A stretch of 64,000 bases of DNA from Aquarana catesbeiana (taxonomy: Eukaryota; Chordata; Amphibia; Anura; Ranidae). Positions 11,889 through 22,989 of this stretch are shown one piece after another. The stretch covers positions 206,673,609 through 206,737,608 of the forward strand of contig NC_133332.1 in the NCBI RefSeq assembly GCF_042186555.1, written 5' to 3'. The position numbers and the translations under genes are program-made. The first letter of the stretch is position 1; the number at the start of each line of letters is the position of its first letter. The notes beneath the pieces are model-generated. The model was not told where the DNA came from and did no database searches. It was given only the letters and a program-made list of their open reading frames with translations.

Positions 11889-13279
11889 ACTAACCTATCA
11901 TTAGCATGTCGCAAAGCTTCCTGGACTTGTGCCCAAGTGGAACGAAGACCACGGAGATGTTCCTCTAACGCAGGAATACACTTCGGAACAAACGAGTCAG
12001 GCAACATTGAAGGTTGGAAACCATAATTCGCCATAAATGGGGACAATTAGGAAGCAAAATTCAAGGCACTATTGTGAGCAAACTCTGCCCACGGTAATAG
12101 GTCTGACCAGTTGTTATGATGGTCAGATATATAGCAGTGTAGGAATTGCTCCAAGGCCTGATTGGCTCATTCTGCGGCCCCATTAGACTGCGGGTGATAC
12201 GCAGAGGAGAAAGCAAGCTGTATTCTCAACTGTGCAAAAAAGGCTCGCCAGAACCGGGACACAAACTAACTACCCCTGTCCGAGACAATCACCTTGGGTA
12301 GCCCATGTAAGCAAAATATCTCCCGAGCAAAAATGGAAGCCAGTTCCTTAGAAGTGGGCAAGTTCTTAAGTGGAATACAATGACACATCTTTGAGAACCG
12401 GTCAACCACCATAAGGATAACTGTGTTGCCCTGGGAGTTGGGTAACTCCACAATGAAATCCATAGACAGGTGGGTCCAGGGCCTCTCTACATTGGGTATA
12501 GGTTGTAGGGGGCCCACTGGAAGGAGTCATGGAGTCTTACTCTGAGCACACACGGAACAGGCAGCTACGAAGGCAGTTATATCAGCACGTAGACTAGGCC
12601 ACCAGAATTGTTTGGAAATGGCCCAAAAGAGTTGATTCTTCCCAGGGTGGCCAGCAGCCTTGGGAGAATGGTAAGTCTGGAGCACGGCAGTACGGAGATT
12701 CTCTGGGACAAAGCAGCAGTCACAAGGTTTCTCAGGAGGAGCATGGACCTGAGCAGCCAGAATTTTTTCACCCAAAGGAGAAGTGAGACTGATGTGAACT
12801 GTAGCCAAAATATGATCAGGAGGAATCACAGGAACCGGAACCGACTCCAACTTGGAAGTGGAGGAAAATTGTTGTGACTAGGCGTCAGCCCTTACAGAGA
12901 GACAATGTAATTGAAACTTGACAAGAAAAGAGCCCATCGTGCCCTTCTGTGCCTCAGACAAGAATGTGAGATTCTTATGATCAGTAAGAATGAGAACAGG
13001 CACAGTGGTACCTTTTGAGGAGATATCTCCATTCTTTCAGGACTAAAATGATCGCCAACAGCTCTCTGTCACCAATCTCGTAATTGCACTCCGCAGGTGA
13101 CAATTTCTTGGAAAAGTAGCCACAAGAATGCATAGCGCTCTCAGAGGTAGGATGTTGAGACAGAAGGGCGCCAACACCAGTCTCAGAAGTATCAACCTCA
13201 AGGATAAAAGGTAACGTAGGATCAGGATGTGCCAACACAGGAGCAGAAACAAATGCAGCCTTGAGACCCTCAAAAGGCC
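11889..13279 (-). pseudogene. Gypsy RNase H and integrase part, broken
   Basis: RNase H begins about 13238 (LAHPDPTLPFILEVDTSETG, with the first catalytic Asp in EVDTS). The integrase zinc-binding HHCC region is at 12850-12527 (YHSPKAAGHPG ... CSVCAQSKTP). The integrase core is at 12517-12266, with Asp in SMDFIVELP and in VIVSDRGS. A stop follows at 12263-12265, and the C-terminal part (about 12260-11889) is readable only with stops. The 5' neighbour in the ancestral gene is the RT block at 16895-18118; the two were separated by the nested element. Confidence 0.85.
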
Positions 13280-14559
13280 TTAACCACTTGCCGACCGCCT
13301 AACGCAGATATACTGCGGCAGAATGGCACGGGCAGGCAAAATCACGTATTCGATACGTGCCCCGGTGCCCGAGGCGGTCGGCATCATTAGGGGAGCGATC
13401 CATGCTAAAGGGGGAGGCCACTCATTCGTGGCCACCCCCTCGCGATCGCTCCCAACAAATGACAATCTTCCTCTGCTGCTGTAATGTAAACAGCGGCAGA
13501 GGAAGTGATGTCATCTCTTCTCGTGTCGGTCTTTTCGTTCCGGCGCCGAGGAGAGAAGACATCAAGTAAGTCTGCACAACACTTCACTAACAGTAGAACA
13601 CTCTAGGCACACTTTTCACCCCCCAATCACCCCCGATCACCATCAGATCACCCCCTTCACCCCCTGTCACAGTGACACCAATAGCAGTTTTTTTTTTTGT
13701 TTTTTTACTGATTACTGCATTGGTGTCATTTGTGACCGTTATAAGTGGTAGGGCAGTTAGTGGTAGGCCCCTTTAGGTCTAGAATACCCCCCTAACCCCC
13801 CTAATAAAGGTTTAACCCCATGATCACCCCCCGTTGCCAATGTCACTAAGCGATCGTTTTTCTGATCGCTGTATTAGTGTCACAGGTGACGCTAGTTAGG
13901 GAGGTAAGCATTTAGGTTTGCCGTCAGCATTTTATAGCGTCAGGGACCTCCATATACTACCTAGTAAAGGTTTTAACCCCCTGATTGCCCCCTAGTTAAC
14001 CTTTTCACCAGTGATCACCGTATAACTGTTACGGGTGACGCTGGTTAGTTAGTTTATTTTTTATAGTGTCAGGGCACCCGCCATTTGTTACCTAATAAAG
14101 GTTTAACCCCCTGATCACCCAGTGGGGTTTTAGGGTCAGATAGGGTCTGCGTTGCTCCAGGCAGCGTCAGGTTAGTGCCAGAACAGCTAACACCCACGCA
14201 CGCAGCATACACCTCCCTTAGTGGTATAGTATCTGAACGGATCAATATCTGATCTGATCAGATCTATACTAGCGTCTCCAGCAGTTTAGGGTTCCCAAAA
14301 ACGCAGTGTTAGCGGGATCAGCCCAGATACCTGCTAGCACCTGCGTTTTGCCCCTCCGCCCAGCCCACCCAAGTGCAGTATCGATCGATCACTGTCACTT
14401 ACAAAACACTAAACACACATAACTGCAGCGTTCACAGAGTCAGGCCTGATCCCTGCAATCGCTAACAGTTTTTTTGCTAGCGTTTTGATACAGTCGCCAA
14501 CAGTCAGGAGCTTTTTTACCTGTGAGTCTTATTGTGTACCACTAAATTTAGAGCCCAAA

Positions 14560-14850
14560 ATGGCAAATCGAAGGTACACTAGTGTAGAGGTCGTCAGAGC
14601 GCTTCTGTTTCCAAACGATGCTCCACCTCACCTTCCCCAACCAAATGCAGTAAGCTGGCTGCATGAGAGGCATTTTCTTTATGTCCTCCCGAGTACCCCT
14701 ACCCAACGAACCCCCCAAAAAAGATGTCGTGTCTGCAGCAAGCGCAGATATAGGCGTGACACACAATATTATTGTCCCTCCTGTCCTGACAATCCTGGTC
14801 TTTGCATTGGTGAATGTTTTGAATGCTACCATACAATAGCTGAGTATTAG
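14560..14850 (+). pseudogene. piggyBac transposase remnant: short N-terminus joined to the Cys-rich domain
   Basis: The 97-aa frame from the ATG at 14560 (MANRRYTSVEVVRALLF) passes directly into a piggyBac-type C-terminal cysteine-rich domain: RCRVCSKRRYRRDTQYYCPS, then CPDNPGLCIGECFECYH. Paired cysteines and the terminal Cys-His are intact. The catalytic DDD core, normally several hundred residues, is entirely missing. The cysteine-rich domain of piggyBac transposases binds the transposon ends. The frame extends upstream to 14485 without recognisable homology. Confidence 0.75.
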
Positions 14851-15336
14851 CGTAGGGTACAGCACTGCACAGACTAGGTACACTTTCACAGGGTCTCCCA
14901 AGATGCCATCGCATTTTGAGAGACCCGAACCTGGAACCGGTTACAGTTACAAAAGTTACAGTTACAAAAAAAAGTGTAAAAAAAAAAGTAAAAAAAAAAA
15001 AAAAAAATACACAAAAAATTACATAAAATAAAAAAACAAAAAATAGTTATCATTTTATTGTTCTCTCTTTATTCTTTCTCTGTTGTTCTGCTCTATTTTA
15101 CTGTATTCTATTCTGCAATGTTTTATTGTTACTATGTTTTATCATGTTTGCTTTTCAGGTAATTATTTTACACTTTACTGTTTACTGTGTTTTACCATTT
15201 TTTTGTTTTCAGGTACGCCATTCAGCTGCAGAGCGGATTTATTTATCTTGACAGCAACAGCGTTTACTCCCACGATACATAAAGCCGTGACTCCAGTGCT
15301 GTCGGAGGTGATTTCACCACAGTTAAAAAAAATAGC

Positions 15337-15950
15337 ATATATGCCGAAGCATGGGGGCAGCAGGGGCGGAGGAGGGATTTGCTCCTACCTTTTGGGGCGG
15401 ATGCCCCCATGCTTCGGCATTTATAAATGGTGCATGTATGCCCATCATTAGAAGTGGGAGGATGAAGGGAAGTATTCTAATGGTGGGCATACGTAAAAAA
15501 AAGAGCATATATGCCGAAGCGTGGGGGCAGCAGTGGGTGGAGGAGCGATTTGCTCCTACCTTTTGCGGGTGGATGACCCTATGCTTCGACATATTTTTTA
15601 GGCACAGGTTGCGTTAAAAAAAGTTTTATTTTTTACTATTTTTTTGTATTTGCTTTGCAGGTATGGTAAGTCTTACTGTTATACTGTAATGTTACTTTGT
15701 TTTATTGTTAACCATCATTTGCTTAGCAGGTATGCCATTCAGGTGCAGCGCGGATTTATTTATCTTGACAGCAACAGCGTTTGCTCCCACGATACATAAA
15801 GCCTTGACTCCAGCGCTGTAGGAGGTGATTTTACCACCACAGTTAGAAAAAATAGCATATATGCCGAAGCATGGGGGCAGCAGGGGCGGAGGAGCGATTT
15901 GCTCCTACCTTTTGAGGCAGATGCCCCCATGCTTCGGCATATATAAATGG
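15337..15950. repeat. Three related hairpins in piggyBac-type element A
   Basis: Hairpins lie at 15337-15425, 15509-15595 and 15857-15946. Each has arms atatgccgaagcatgggggc and the inverse gcccccatgcttcggcat around a ~45-nt loop. Between them, gtgggcatac and the inverse form weaker pairs. Confidence 0.8.
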
Positions 15951-16894
15951 TGCATGTATGCCCATCATTAGAAGTGGGGGGATGAAGGGAAGTATTCTAA
16001 TGGTGGGCATACCCACCAATCAATCTCTTTTTTTCGTTCAGCCCACAGGCTGCATGAAAAAAAAGTTTACAATATATGCCCAACAAGGACCAGCAACGTA
16101 CTGGTATGTTGCTGGACTTTGAGTGGTTATACCAGAATGAAGCCTGCAGGTTTAGGTATCATCTTGGTATCATTCTTTTCAGCCAGCGCTCAGCTTTCAT
16201 GTAAAAGCAATCCTAGCGGCTAATTAGCCTCTAGACTGCTTTTACAAGCAGTGGGAGGGAATGCCCCCGATCGTCTTTTTCTCTGGCTCTCTTGTCCCAA
16301 CAGGGAACCTGAGAATGCAGCAGGTGATTCAGCCAGCTGACCATAGAGATGAGTCAGAGACCAGAATGGCTCCAATCATCTCTATGGCCTAAGAAACCGG
16401 AAGCTACGAGCATTTTATGACTTAGATTTTGCCGGATGTAAACGGCGCCATTGGGAAATTGGGAAAGAATTTTATCACACCGATCTTGGTGTGGTCAGAT
16501 GCTTTGAGGGCAGAGGAGAAATCTAGGGTCTAAAAGACCCCAATTTTTTCAAAAAAGAGTACCTGTCACTACCTATTGCTATCATAGGGGATATTTACAT
16601 TCCCTGAGATAACAATAAAAATGATTAAAAAAAACAAAATGAAAGGAACTGTTTATGAAAGTTTAAAAATAAGATAAAAGAAAAAAGAAGAAAAAAAAAA
16701 GAAGCACCCCTGTCCCCCCCCTGCTTTCGCGCAAAGGCGAACGCAAGCGTAGGTCTGGCGTCAAATGTAAACAGCAATTGCACCATGCATGTGAGGTATC
16801 ACCGCGAAGGTCAGATCGAGGGAAGTAATTTTAGCAGTAGACCTCTTCTGTAAATCTAAAGTGGTAACCTGTAAAGGCTTTTAAAGGCTTTTAA

Positions 16895-18593
16895 AAATGT
16901 AGCTAGTTTGTAACTCTGTGGGTTACCGTCCTTTCTGGTCATATCAGTCAGGGGCTTGACCACAGACGAGAAGTTACGAATAAACTTCTGATAATAGTTG
17001 GCAAAGCCCAGGAAACGCTGCAGAGGACGAAAACCCATGGGCCACTGAAGGACTGCAGAAATTTTCTCTGGGTCCATCGAAAAACCAGCAGTGTAAATGA
17101 CATGGAATTTAACCTGTTCATGATGGAACTCGCACTTCTCCAGTTTACAATAGAGATTGTTCTCTCTTAGTTTCTGAAGCACATGACAGACATCTGTGTG
17201 GTGGCTCTCCAGGGACTTGGAAAATATGAGGATATCATTGAGATAAACCACCACACATAACTGCAACAAATCTTGGAGGACATTGTTAATACATTTCTGG
17301 AAAACTGCTGGGGCGTTACAAAGGCCAAATGGCATCACGAGGTACTCATAATAGCCTGTTCTGGTATTAAACGCAGTTTTCCACTTGTCGCCCTCCCTAA
17401 TCCTGATGAGATTGTATGCCCCTCTCAAATCAAACTTTGTGAAAACTGTTGCTCCCTTGAGGCGGTCAAATAACTCCATAATCAACGGAATCGGATTGGC
17501 ATTCTTAATCGTGAAACGATTGAGACCCCTATAATGAATACATGGTCTCAGTTCATCATTCTTCTTCTTCACAAAGAAGAAACCAGCACCAGCAGGAGAC
17601 AAGGATTTGCGGATGAAACCTCGAGAAAGTGCGTCTGCAACATACTCCTCCATGGCCTTATCTTCCAAGAGTGACAAAGGGTAAACCTGGCCACAAGGGG
17701 GTATGGCACCAGGTTGAAGGTCAATTGCGCAATCATATGGCCGGTGTGGAGGCAAACTACCAGCTTGACCTTTGTCAAAGACATCGCTAAAATTGCGGTA
17801 CTCCTCTGGCAGGGAGGAGATTGAAGAGGTGCACAGGACCTTGGCTATCTTCTGGAAGCATGTCTCACTGCATTGTGGTGACCAGGAGAGAACCTCAGCA
17901 CGGAGCCAATCAAAAGAGGGGTTGTGCTTCTGTAACCAAGGATAACCAATAACCAGCTGAAACTTAGGTGAGGAAATAACTTGGAATTGGATCATCTCAT
18001 GGTGAAGAGCCCCTACGGCCATGGACAACGGAACCGTCTCATTAGTCACATGGGCAAGCTGTAGAGGTCTCCCGTCAAGAGCCTCAATGGCAAGTGGAGT
18101 GTCACGCAGCTGCAGCAATACAAAGGCGCTTCAATACAAAGGCAGCATCAATGAACAGGTCTGCAGCCCCAGAGTCAATTAGAGCCTGTATCTCGACAGA
18201 TGACTCAGCCCAAGAAAGGGTGACTGAAACCAGGGGCTTATCCTTTTGGATAACTGGGGATGAAACCACGCCACCTAAGGTCTGTCTGTGACAGGACCTC
18301 AAGGTCCCTGTACGGGGAGGACAAGACTTCAAAAGGTGACCTGCCTGGCCAAAATAAAGGCACAATCTCTCCCTCCTCCTAAAGGTTCTCTCATCCGCAG
18401 AGAGACGCATAAAACCCAAGTGCATGAGTTCATCTTCACTGACCGACTCGGTACCAGGAGGCATGGGAGGTGAGGGAGGCACGGGTGGGACTGCAAAGCT
18501 TGGAGACAAACGTACAGGAGGCTTCCGCAAGTGCTCCTTAAAAGAGAGTCTTTCTCTGAGTCTGGCATCAATGAGGATGGCAAACGTGATCAA
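16895..18593 (-). pseudogene. Gypsy nucleocapsid knuckle, protease and reverse transcriptase
   Basis: 18593-18102 carries a CCHC-like knuckle whose second Cys is Phe (CLYFGQAGHLLKSC) and the aspartic protease motif ALIDSGAADLF. The next frame (18118-16895) carries the RT: RPCIHYRGLNRFTIKN, FDLRGAYNLIRI, MPFGLCNAPAVFQ and FLGFANYYQKFI. The catalytic box reads YLND rather than the usual Y-x-D-D, so one catalytic Asp is lost. Frames change at about 18110. Coding homology stops at the junction at 16890-16901 and continues at 13279. Confidence 0.9.
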
Positions 18594-18683
18594 CTTCTCC
18601 AGCTCAGTGGGTATTTCTCAGGCTATCTCATCCTTGATGGTATCCAAGAGACCATAAGAAAAAGCAGCCATGAGGGCCTTGAT

Positions 18684-19268
18684 CTACGCAACCTCTGCTG
18701 CCACAGTACGGAATTCAATGGCGTAGTTGGCAACAGTTCTCGTACTCTGTTCGATGGACATGAGGCACTTGGCAGCAGAAGCGGAGCATGTGGGAAAGTC
18801 AAATACCCTTTTAAATGAAGCCACAAACTCAGAGTAGCTCAAGACAACAGGTTTTTGCATCTCCCATAGAGGGTTTGACCAGGCCAAAGCTCTCTCAGAA
18901 AGCAAAGATATCACAAAACCTACTTTGCTTCTGTCCATGGGAAACACCTGGGGCAGCATCTCAAAGTATATCTCGACCTGGTTGAGAAAACCTTTGCATT
19001 GGACTGGATCACCCCCAAATCGCTGGGGAAGACATACCTCTTATAGAGGTAATAATTAAGGCGGGTGCCTGCACAGACACTGGAGCAGCAGCAGGGTCAG
19101 CCTACAACATAGGTTGTACCGGGGTGGCCACAGTGGAGATTCCAGGTGAGCCATGTGACTCAGGAGTGTTTGTAACACCATAGCAAACTGATCCATGTGG
19201 TGATCCAGTTCATTCAAGCTGGAAAAAATATTACAAAGAAGTGGATTGACTGCATCTTCTGAATTCAT
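18684..19268 (-). pseudogene. Gypsy Gag (capsid) relic
   Basis: The likely start is MNSEDAVN at 19268. After a frameshift, 18959-18684 matches a retrotransposon Gag capsid domain (KVGFVISLLSERALAWSNPL ... SYSEFVASFKRVFD ... TVANYAIEFRTVA). It lies just downstream of the 5' LTR, as expected for gag. Confidence 0.75.
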
Positions 19269-19281
19269 GGCCTTCGCCTAC

Positions 19282-19684
19282 TGTCAGAAACCATGAAATC
19301 AGGCCGAGACAGAAATACAGTTAAATCACACTTGTTTAATAAAAGTAAAAAGAACAACAAACATAGTCAAAACATAGCCAAAGTTCAGTAACCGGAACGG
19401 ATAGTCAGCCAAGCCAGAAGTAAGGGATCAATGTAGTGGAAAAACAAGCAGGATGTGGAGCCAGAAGGGATGTCAGCAAAGCATGTCTTGAACAGGATTG
19501 CAGGAGATAGTTTTTGTGATGTTGACCAAGGCGAAGGCAGAGATCCTCTGGACTGGACGGCTTAAGTAGGCAGGACTGACGAGCAGGATATCATCAACAG
19601 CTGAGTAACTGTGGAGAGATAGGAGCTGGCAATTAGCCGACAGCTGAGCAGCCAGCTCAGAGAAGGAAGGGCTGAGGCCTGACA
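19282..19684 (-). mobile_element. 5' LTR of the gypsy element, ~403 bp
   Basis: On the minus strand the segment begins TGTCAGGCCTCAGCC and ends TTTCTGACA, giving TG...CA ends directly before the gag region. A TTTATTAAAC block near 19340 could contain the polyadenylation signal. No second LTR is present to measure divergence. Confidence 0.65.
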
Positions 19685-20665
19685 CTCTTTACTAATGTAC
19701 CTTCAATTGGACATTTTGGCCACTAAATTTACTGGTGTTAGCGCTACTGGCACTAATCTGACGCTACCTGGGGAAACGCAGACCCTAACTGACGCTAAAA
19801 CCGCCAGGTGATCAGGGAGTTAAACCTTTTATTGGGTAATATACGGCAGGTGCCCTGACGCTATAAAAAAATAACTAACTAACCAGCGTTGGTGCAACTT
19901 ACTGTGAGTTGTCTTCTCTCCTCTCTCTGGAATGGAAAAAAGATGTTCCACGAGGGGAGATGACATCACTTCACCTGCTTTTGTTTACACTTACAGGCAG
20001 GGGAAGGATTTAATTTGCCAGAACTGATCACCAGGTCTAGGCTAGAAATCAATGGCCCAGGCCTAGAGACTGATCGGTTCCGAAGAGAATCCAATAGTCG
20101 CGATCTCCTAGGGGGCACGCCTGACATACAGCTATGTTGCTTCGACCAGCCGAGCCAACCTGCCGCGGCTGGTCCAGAACTGGTGAAAAATTACATTTAC
20201 CTTTCAATCTGCAGCCACTGTAATTTCCTAAGAATGCATTGCAATATGGCTACCTAGAGTTGTTCTGTACACAGAGTGCGTACTGACCCCCCCAGAAACA
20301 TAATTTCCTGCTTGTGTGATTGGCTCAGCAATTTTCCCAGAAGTCTGCCTAAGATACAGGTCAGATTTCAGGCATCCTGTGCATAAAAAATGTCATTTTT
20401 GGTGAGATACTCCCGGTAGGAACACGTCTAAAGGGATGCAGGCCCAGCAGCTTTCCTCATTGGTGCCCTACAGGTGCACACCTGATAGATAATTATGAAA
20501 TCACTCCCATTAAACCCACTCATCACTGAGGCTCAGAAGAACAAACAGGGATTACTTCAGAATAACAAAAGGCAGGAATCTACAACAGAGGTTGTTATAA
20601 TCCTTGCAATGTACATAGATCACCCAGAGGGGAAGGTTTTTTCTCAGCAAAAGTGGAGTTACACT
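19685..20665. repeat. piggyBac-type tail and MITE remnant, no gene
   Basis: 19690-20010 parallels 27310-27975 of the giant element (ggtaatatacggcaggtgcc, gggagatgacatcac). 20170-20665 is other repeat sequence ending gttacactttaa, an inverted TTAAAGTGTAAC end at TTAA 20666-20669. That TTAA belongs to the Tc1 terminal repeat, so a TTAA-type element inserted there. Confidence 0.55.
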
Positions 20666-20847
20666 TTAATGGCTGTATGTTGAGTTATTTTGAGGGGACA
20701 GCAAATTTACACTGTTATACAAGCTGCACACTCACTGCTTTACACTGTAGCAAAGTGCCATTTCTTCAGTCTTGTCTTGTCAAATTAAAAGATATAATAA
20801 AATATTTACAAAAATGTGAGGGGTGTACTCACTTTTGTGACATACTG
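20666..20847. repeat. Right terminal repeat of the Tc1 element (partner 5426-5600)
   Basis: ttaatggctgtatgttgagt through gtgacatactg is the reverse complement of 5426-5600 with few changes, ending at TA 20848-20849. It shows that the Tc1 element at 5426 continues here. Confidence 0.9.
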
Positions 20848-21238
20848 TATATCTGCTGTCTTCAGCTTTATATACTGTTTAGAAAGTTTGGATCATGTTA
20901 GGAGATTTTCTCTTCCAACACTGCAGTGAAGTCTGGGCATATAGCCAAGACAGCTGATTGGAGGAAAGGCACACACCCCCTCTCCTCATAGGTAGAAACT
21001 TTCAGAGCTGATTGTTGAATAGTTCAGGGCTCTGCTAATCTATTTATAGCATCCTCTCAAACACAAAACTCAGGCTGCTTTTATCATATGTGACAGAGAA
21101 CTTGTCAGGAGTTATCAGGCTGATAACAGAAGAACGGAGCAGGAGACAGCTACGGGGCATAGTGCTTTGAAGAGAGATAACAAAACACTGCAGATATATG
21201 TGCTCAAGTTTCATCAATCGGGTTTACATCCACTTTAA

Positions 21239-22353
21239 GTAAATAATCATTAAATGAAAAATGTAAACAAAAAATAAATAGAAAGTAATAAAATAATTCA
21301 AAATGAAAAAAAAAGTATTAAAGCACGCCCATTATCCCATCCACACGCATGAACACAAATGTGTAAGTCGGGGGGCATATATGTATGTAAATGACATACA
21401 TGCAAAGTGTCACTGTGAACATCAGAATAATCATTCTGTAATCAGACACTCTTATGATTGGCACAACTATACTTTACTATATATCCAAGAAGGTAACATA
21501 TTCATCCAGTACGGCTCAAAAGCTTGCTGTGTCACTCTATGACCATCATTACACTACAGTACTAAGGTGCTCTCCATGCTCCCCCTGTAAGTTTACCAAC
21601 CACCCCACCCAGCTGAACAGAAATATAGGGGGGTTTTTACATGCAGCTGCAGGTGTAGGGAACGCCTCAGCCACTAATAATTAACGCAGCACAGTGACAG
21701 CTTCCTGGCGGGATTGTTCAGGTGGGTGTGGACTAGGATACGAAACACACCTAGCTCATCCCTATTCACCAATAGAGTCTCCAAGAGATAAAACAAACTG
21801 TCAAGAAATGTACTTTTCCAGTAACTAATAAATACTGAAATATCATTTTTTGGTGGACTGACCCTTTAATACGATGTCTAGAAAACTATTCCAGGGAACT
21901 GGAGCAAGGGAAGTGCAGACTCAGACAGCAATATCTTTGGATTAGAAGAGAGCATTATCTGCCAAGCTCTTTGCGGCCAATCAATATTAAGAACTTTGTA
22001 ATGTATCTGTAGATGTATTTATAGGAGCTATGATAAGTGAACATATTGCTGTAAATCTGAACACAGCTGCAGTTCCAAACAAAAGCAAATTCTTGGGTTT
22101 ACTTACCAGTCTGCGCAGATGATGAGAAAAATTGCTGACATAAGCAGAGTATACTTTACGGAGCATACTGTAGAAAATGCTGAGTCAGGCAATGTAGGTG
22201 GAAGGCTGGACCATACCTAGGACCTCCAAGGAAAACCTAGGGCAGTGATGTCAAACCTTGGCACTCCAGATGTTTTGGAACTACATTTCCCATGATGCAG
22301 GGTATGCTTTTCACATATTACAAAATGTGAAAAATGCTCTTTCACCTTCAATT
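21239..22353. other. No gene seen; flank with a hAT-type MITE fragment at 22233-22300
   Basis: AT-rich sequence without recognisable coding content. At 22233 the sequence cagtgatgtcaaaccttgg followed by ttttggaactacatttccca resembles the end of a widespread vertebrate hAT-type MITE. Only one end is present. Confidence 0.5.
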
Positions 22354-22989
22354 TTAACCACTTGAGCCCCGGACCATTATGCTGCCTAAGGACCAGAGGT
22401 CTTTTTCCAATTTGGCACTGCGTCGCTTTAACTGCTAATTGCGCGGTCATGCAATGCTGTACCCAAACGAAATTTGCGTCCTTTTCTTCCCACAAATAGA
22501 GCTTTCTTTTGATGGTATTTGATCACCTCTGCGGTTTTTATTTTTTGCGCTATAAACGGAAAAAGACCGAAAATTTTGAAAAAAAATGATATTTTCTACT
22601 TTTTGTTATAAAAAAAATCCAATAAACTAAATTTTAGTCATACATTTAGGCCAAAATGTATTCGGCCACATGTCTTTGGTAAAAAAAATGTCAATAAGCG
22701 TATATTTATTGGTTTACGCAAAAGTTATAGCGTCTACAAACTAGGGTACATTTTCTGTAATTTACACAGCTTTTAGTTTATGACTGCCTATGTCATTTCT
22801 TGAGGTGCTAAAATGGCAGGGCAGTACAAAACCCCCCCAAGTGACCCCATTTTGGAAAGTAGACACCCCAAGGAAATTGCTGAGAGGCATGTTGAGCCCA
22901 TTGAATATTTATTTTTTTTGTCCCAAGTGATTGAATAATGACAAAAAAAAAAAAAATATTTACAAAAAGTTGTCACTAAATGATATATT

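Larger units (their letters stand above)
13284..16890 (+). mobile_element. Non-autonomous piggyBac-type element, right part missing, inside gypsy
   Basis: The left end CCACTTGCCGACC follows TTAA at 13280-13283. The sequence is homologous, in inverted orientation, to 24675-28240. The element joins gypsy at 16890 with TTAAAAATGTA (16891-16901), which is the gypsy target sequence. About 2.3 kb present in the fuller copy (22358-24670) is absent here. It contains a relic of the transposase cysteine-rich domain and three internal hairpins. Confidence 0.75.
11889..19684 (-). mobile_element. Ty3/gypsy LTR retrotransposon, 3' truncated, with nested insert
   Basis: Read on the minus strand, the order is 5' LTR (19684-19282), gag, protease, RT, RNase H, integrase, the order expected of Ty3/gypsy. 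A piggyBac-type element interrupts it at 13284-16890. The 3' end of integrase and the 3' LTR are missing; the element stops abruptly at 11889. Frameshifts and stops occur in every domain, so it is dead. Confidence 0.9.
5426..20847 (+). mobile_element. Tc1/mariner element with ~200-bp TIRs, split by nested insertions
   Basis: The left end at 5426 (cagtatctcacaaaagtgag after TA 5424-5425) is matched by an inverted right end at 20666-20847, followed by TA at 20848-20849. The TIR match runs through the block at 5480-5600. The interior holds a broken Tc1 transposase (5780-7565). A ~740-bp insertion lies at about 6094-6840. About 13 kb of other repeats separate the inner part of the right TIR (about 7590-7617) from its outer part (20666). 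Confidence 0.85.
5329..21238. mobile_element. TTAA MITE split by ~15.4 kb of nested insertions
   Basis: The left end TTAAAGTGGATGTAAACCC (5329-5347) is matched by its inverted copy ending at 21238. Removing the Tc1 element nested at 5426-20847 leaves about 490 bp, the size of the other TTAA MITEs here. The left piece is 5329-5425 and the right piece 20848-21238. This is the outermost layer of the nested stack. Confidence 0.75.
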
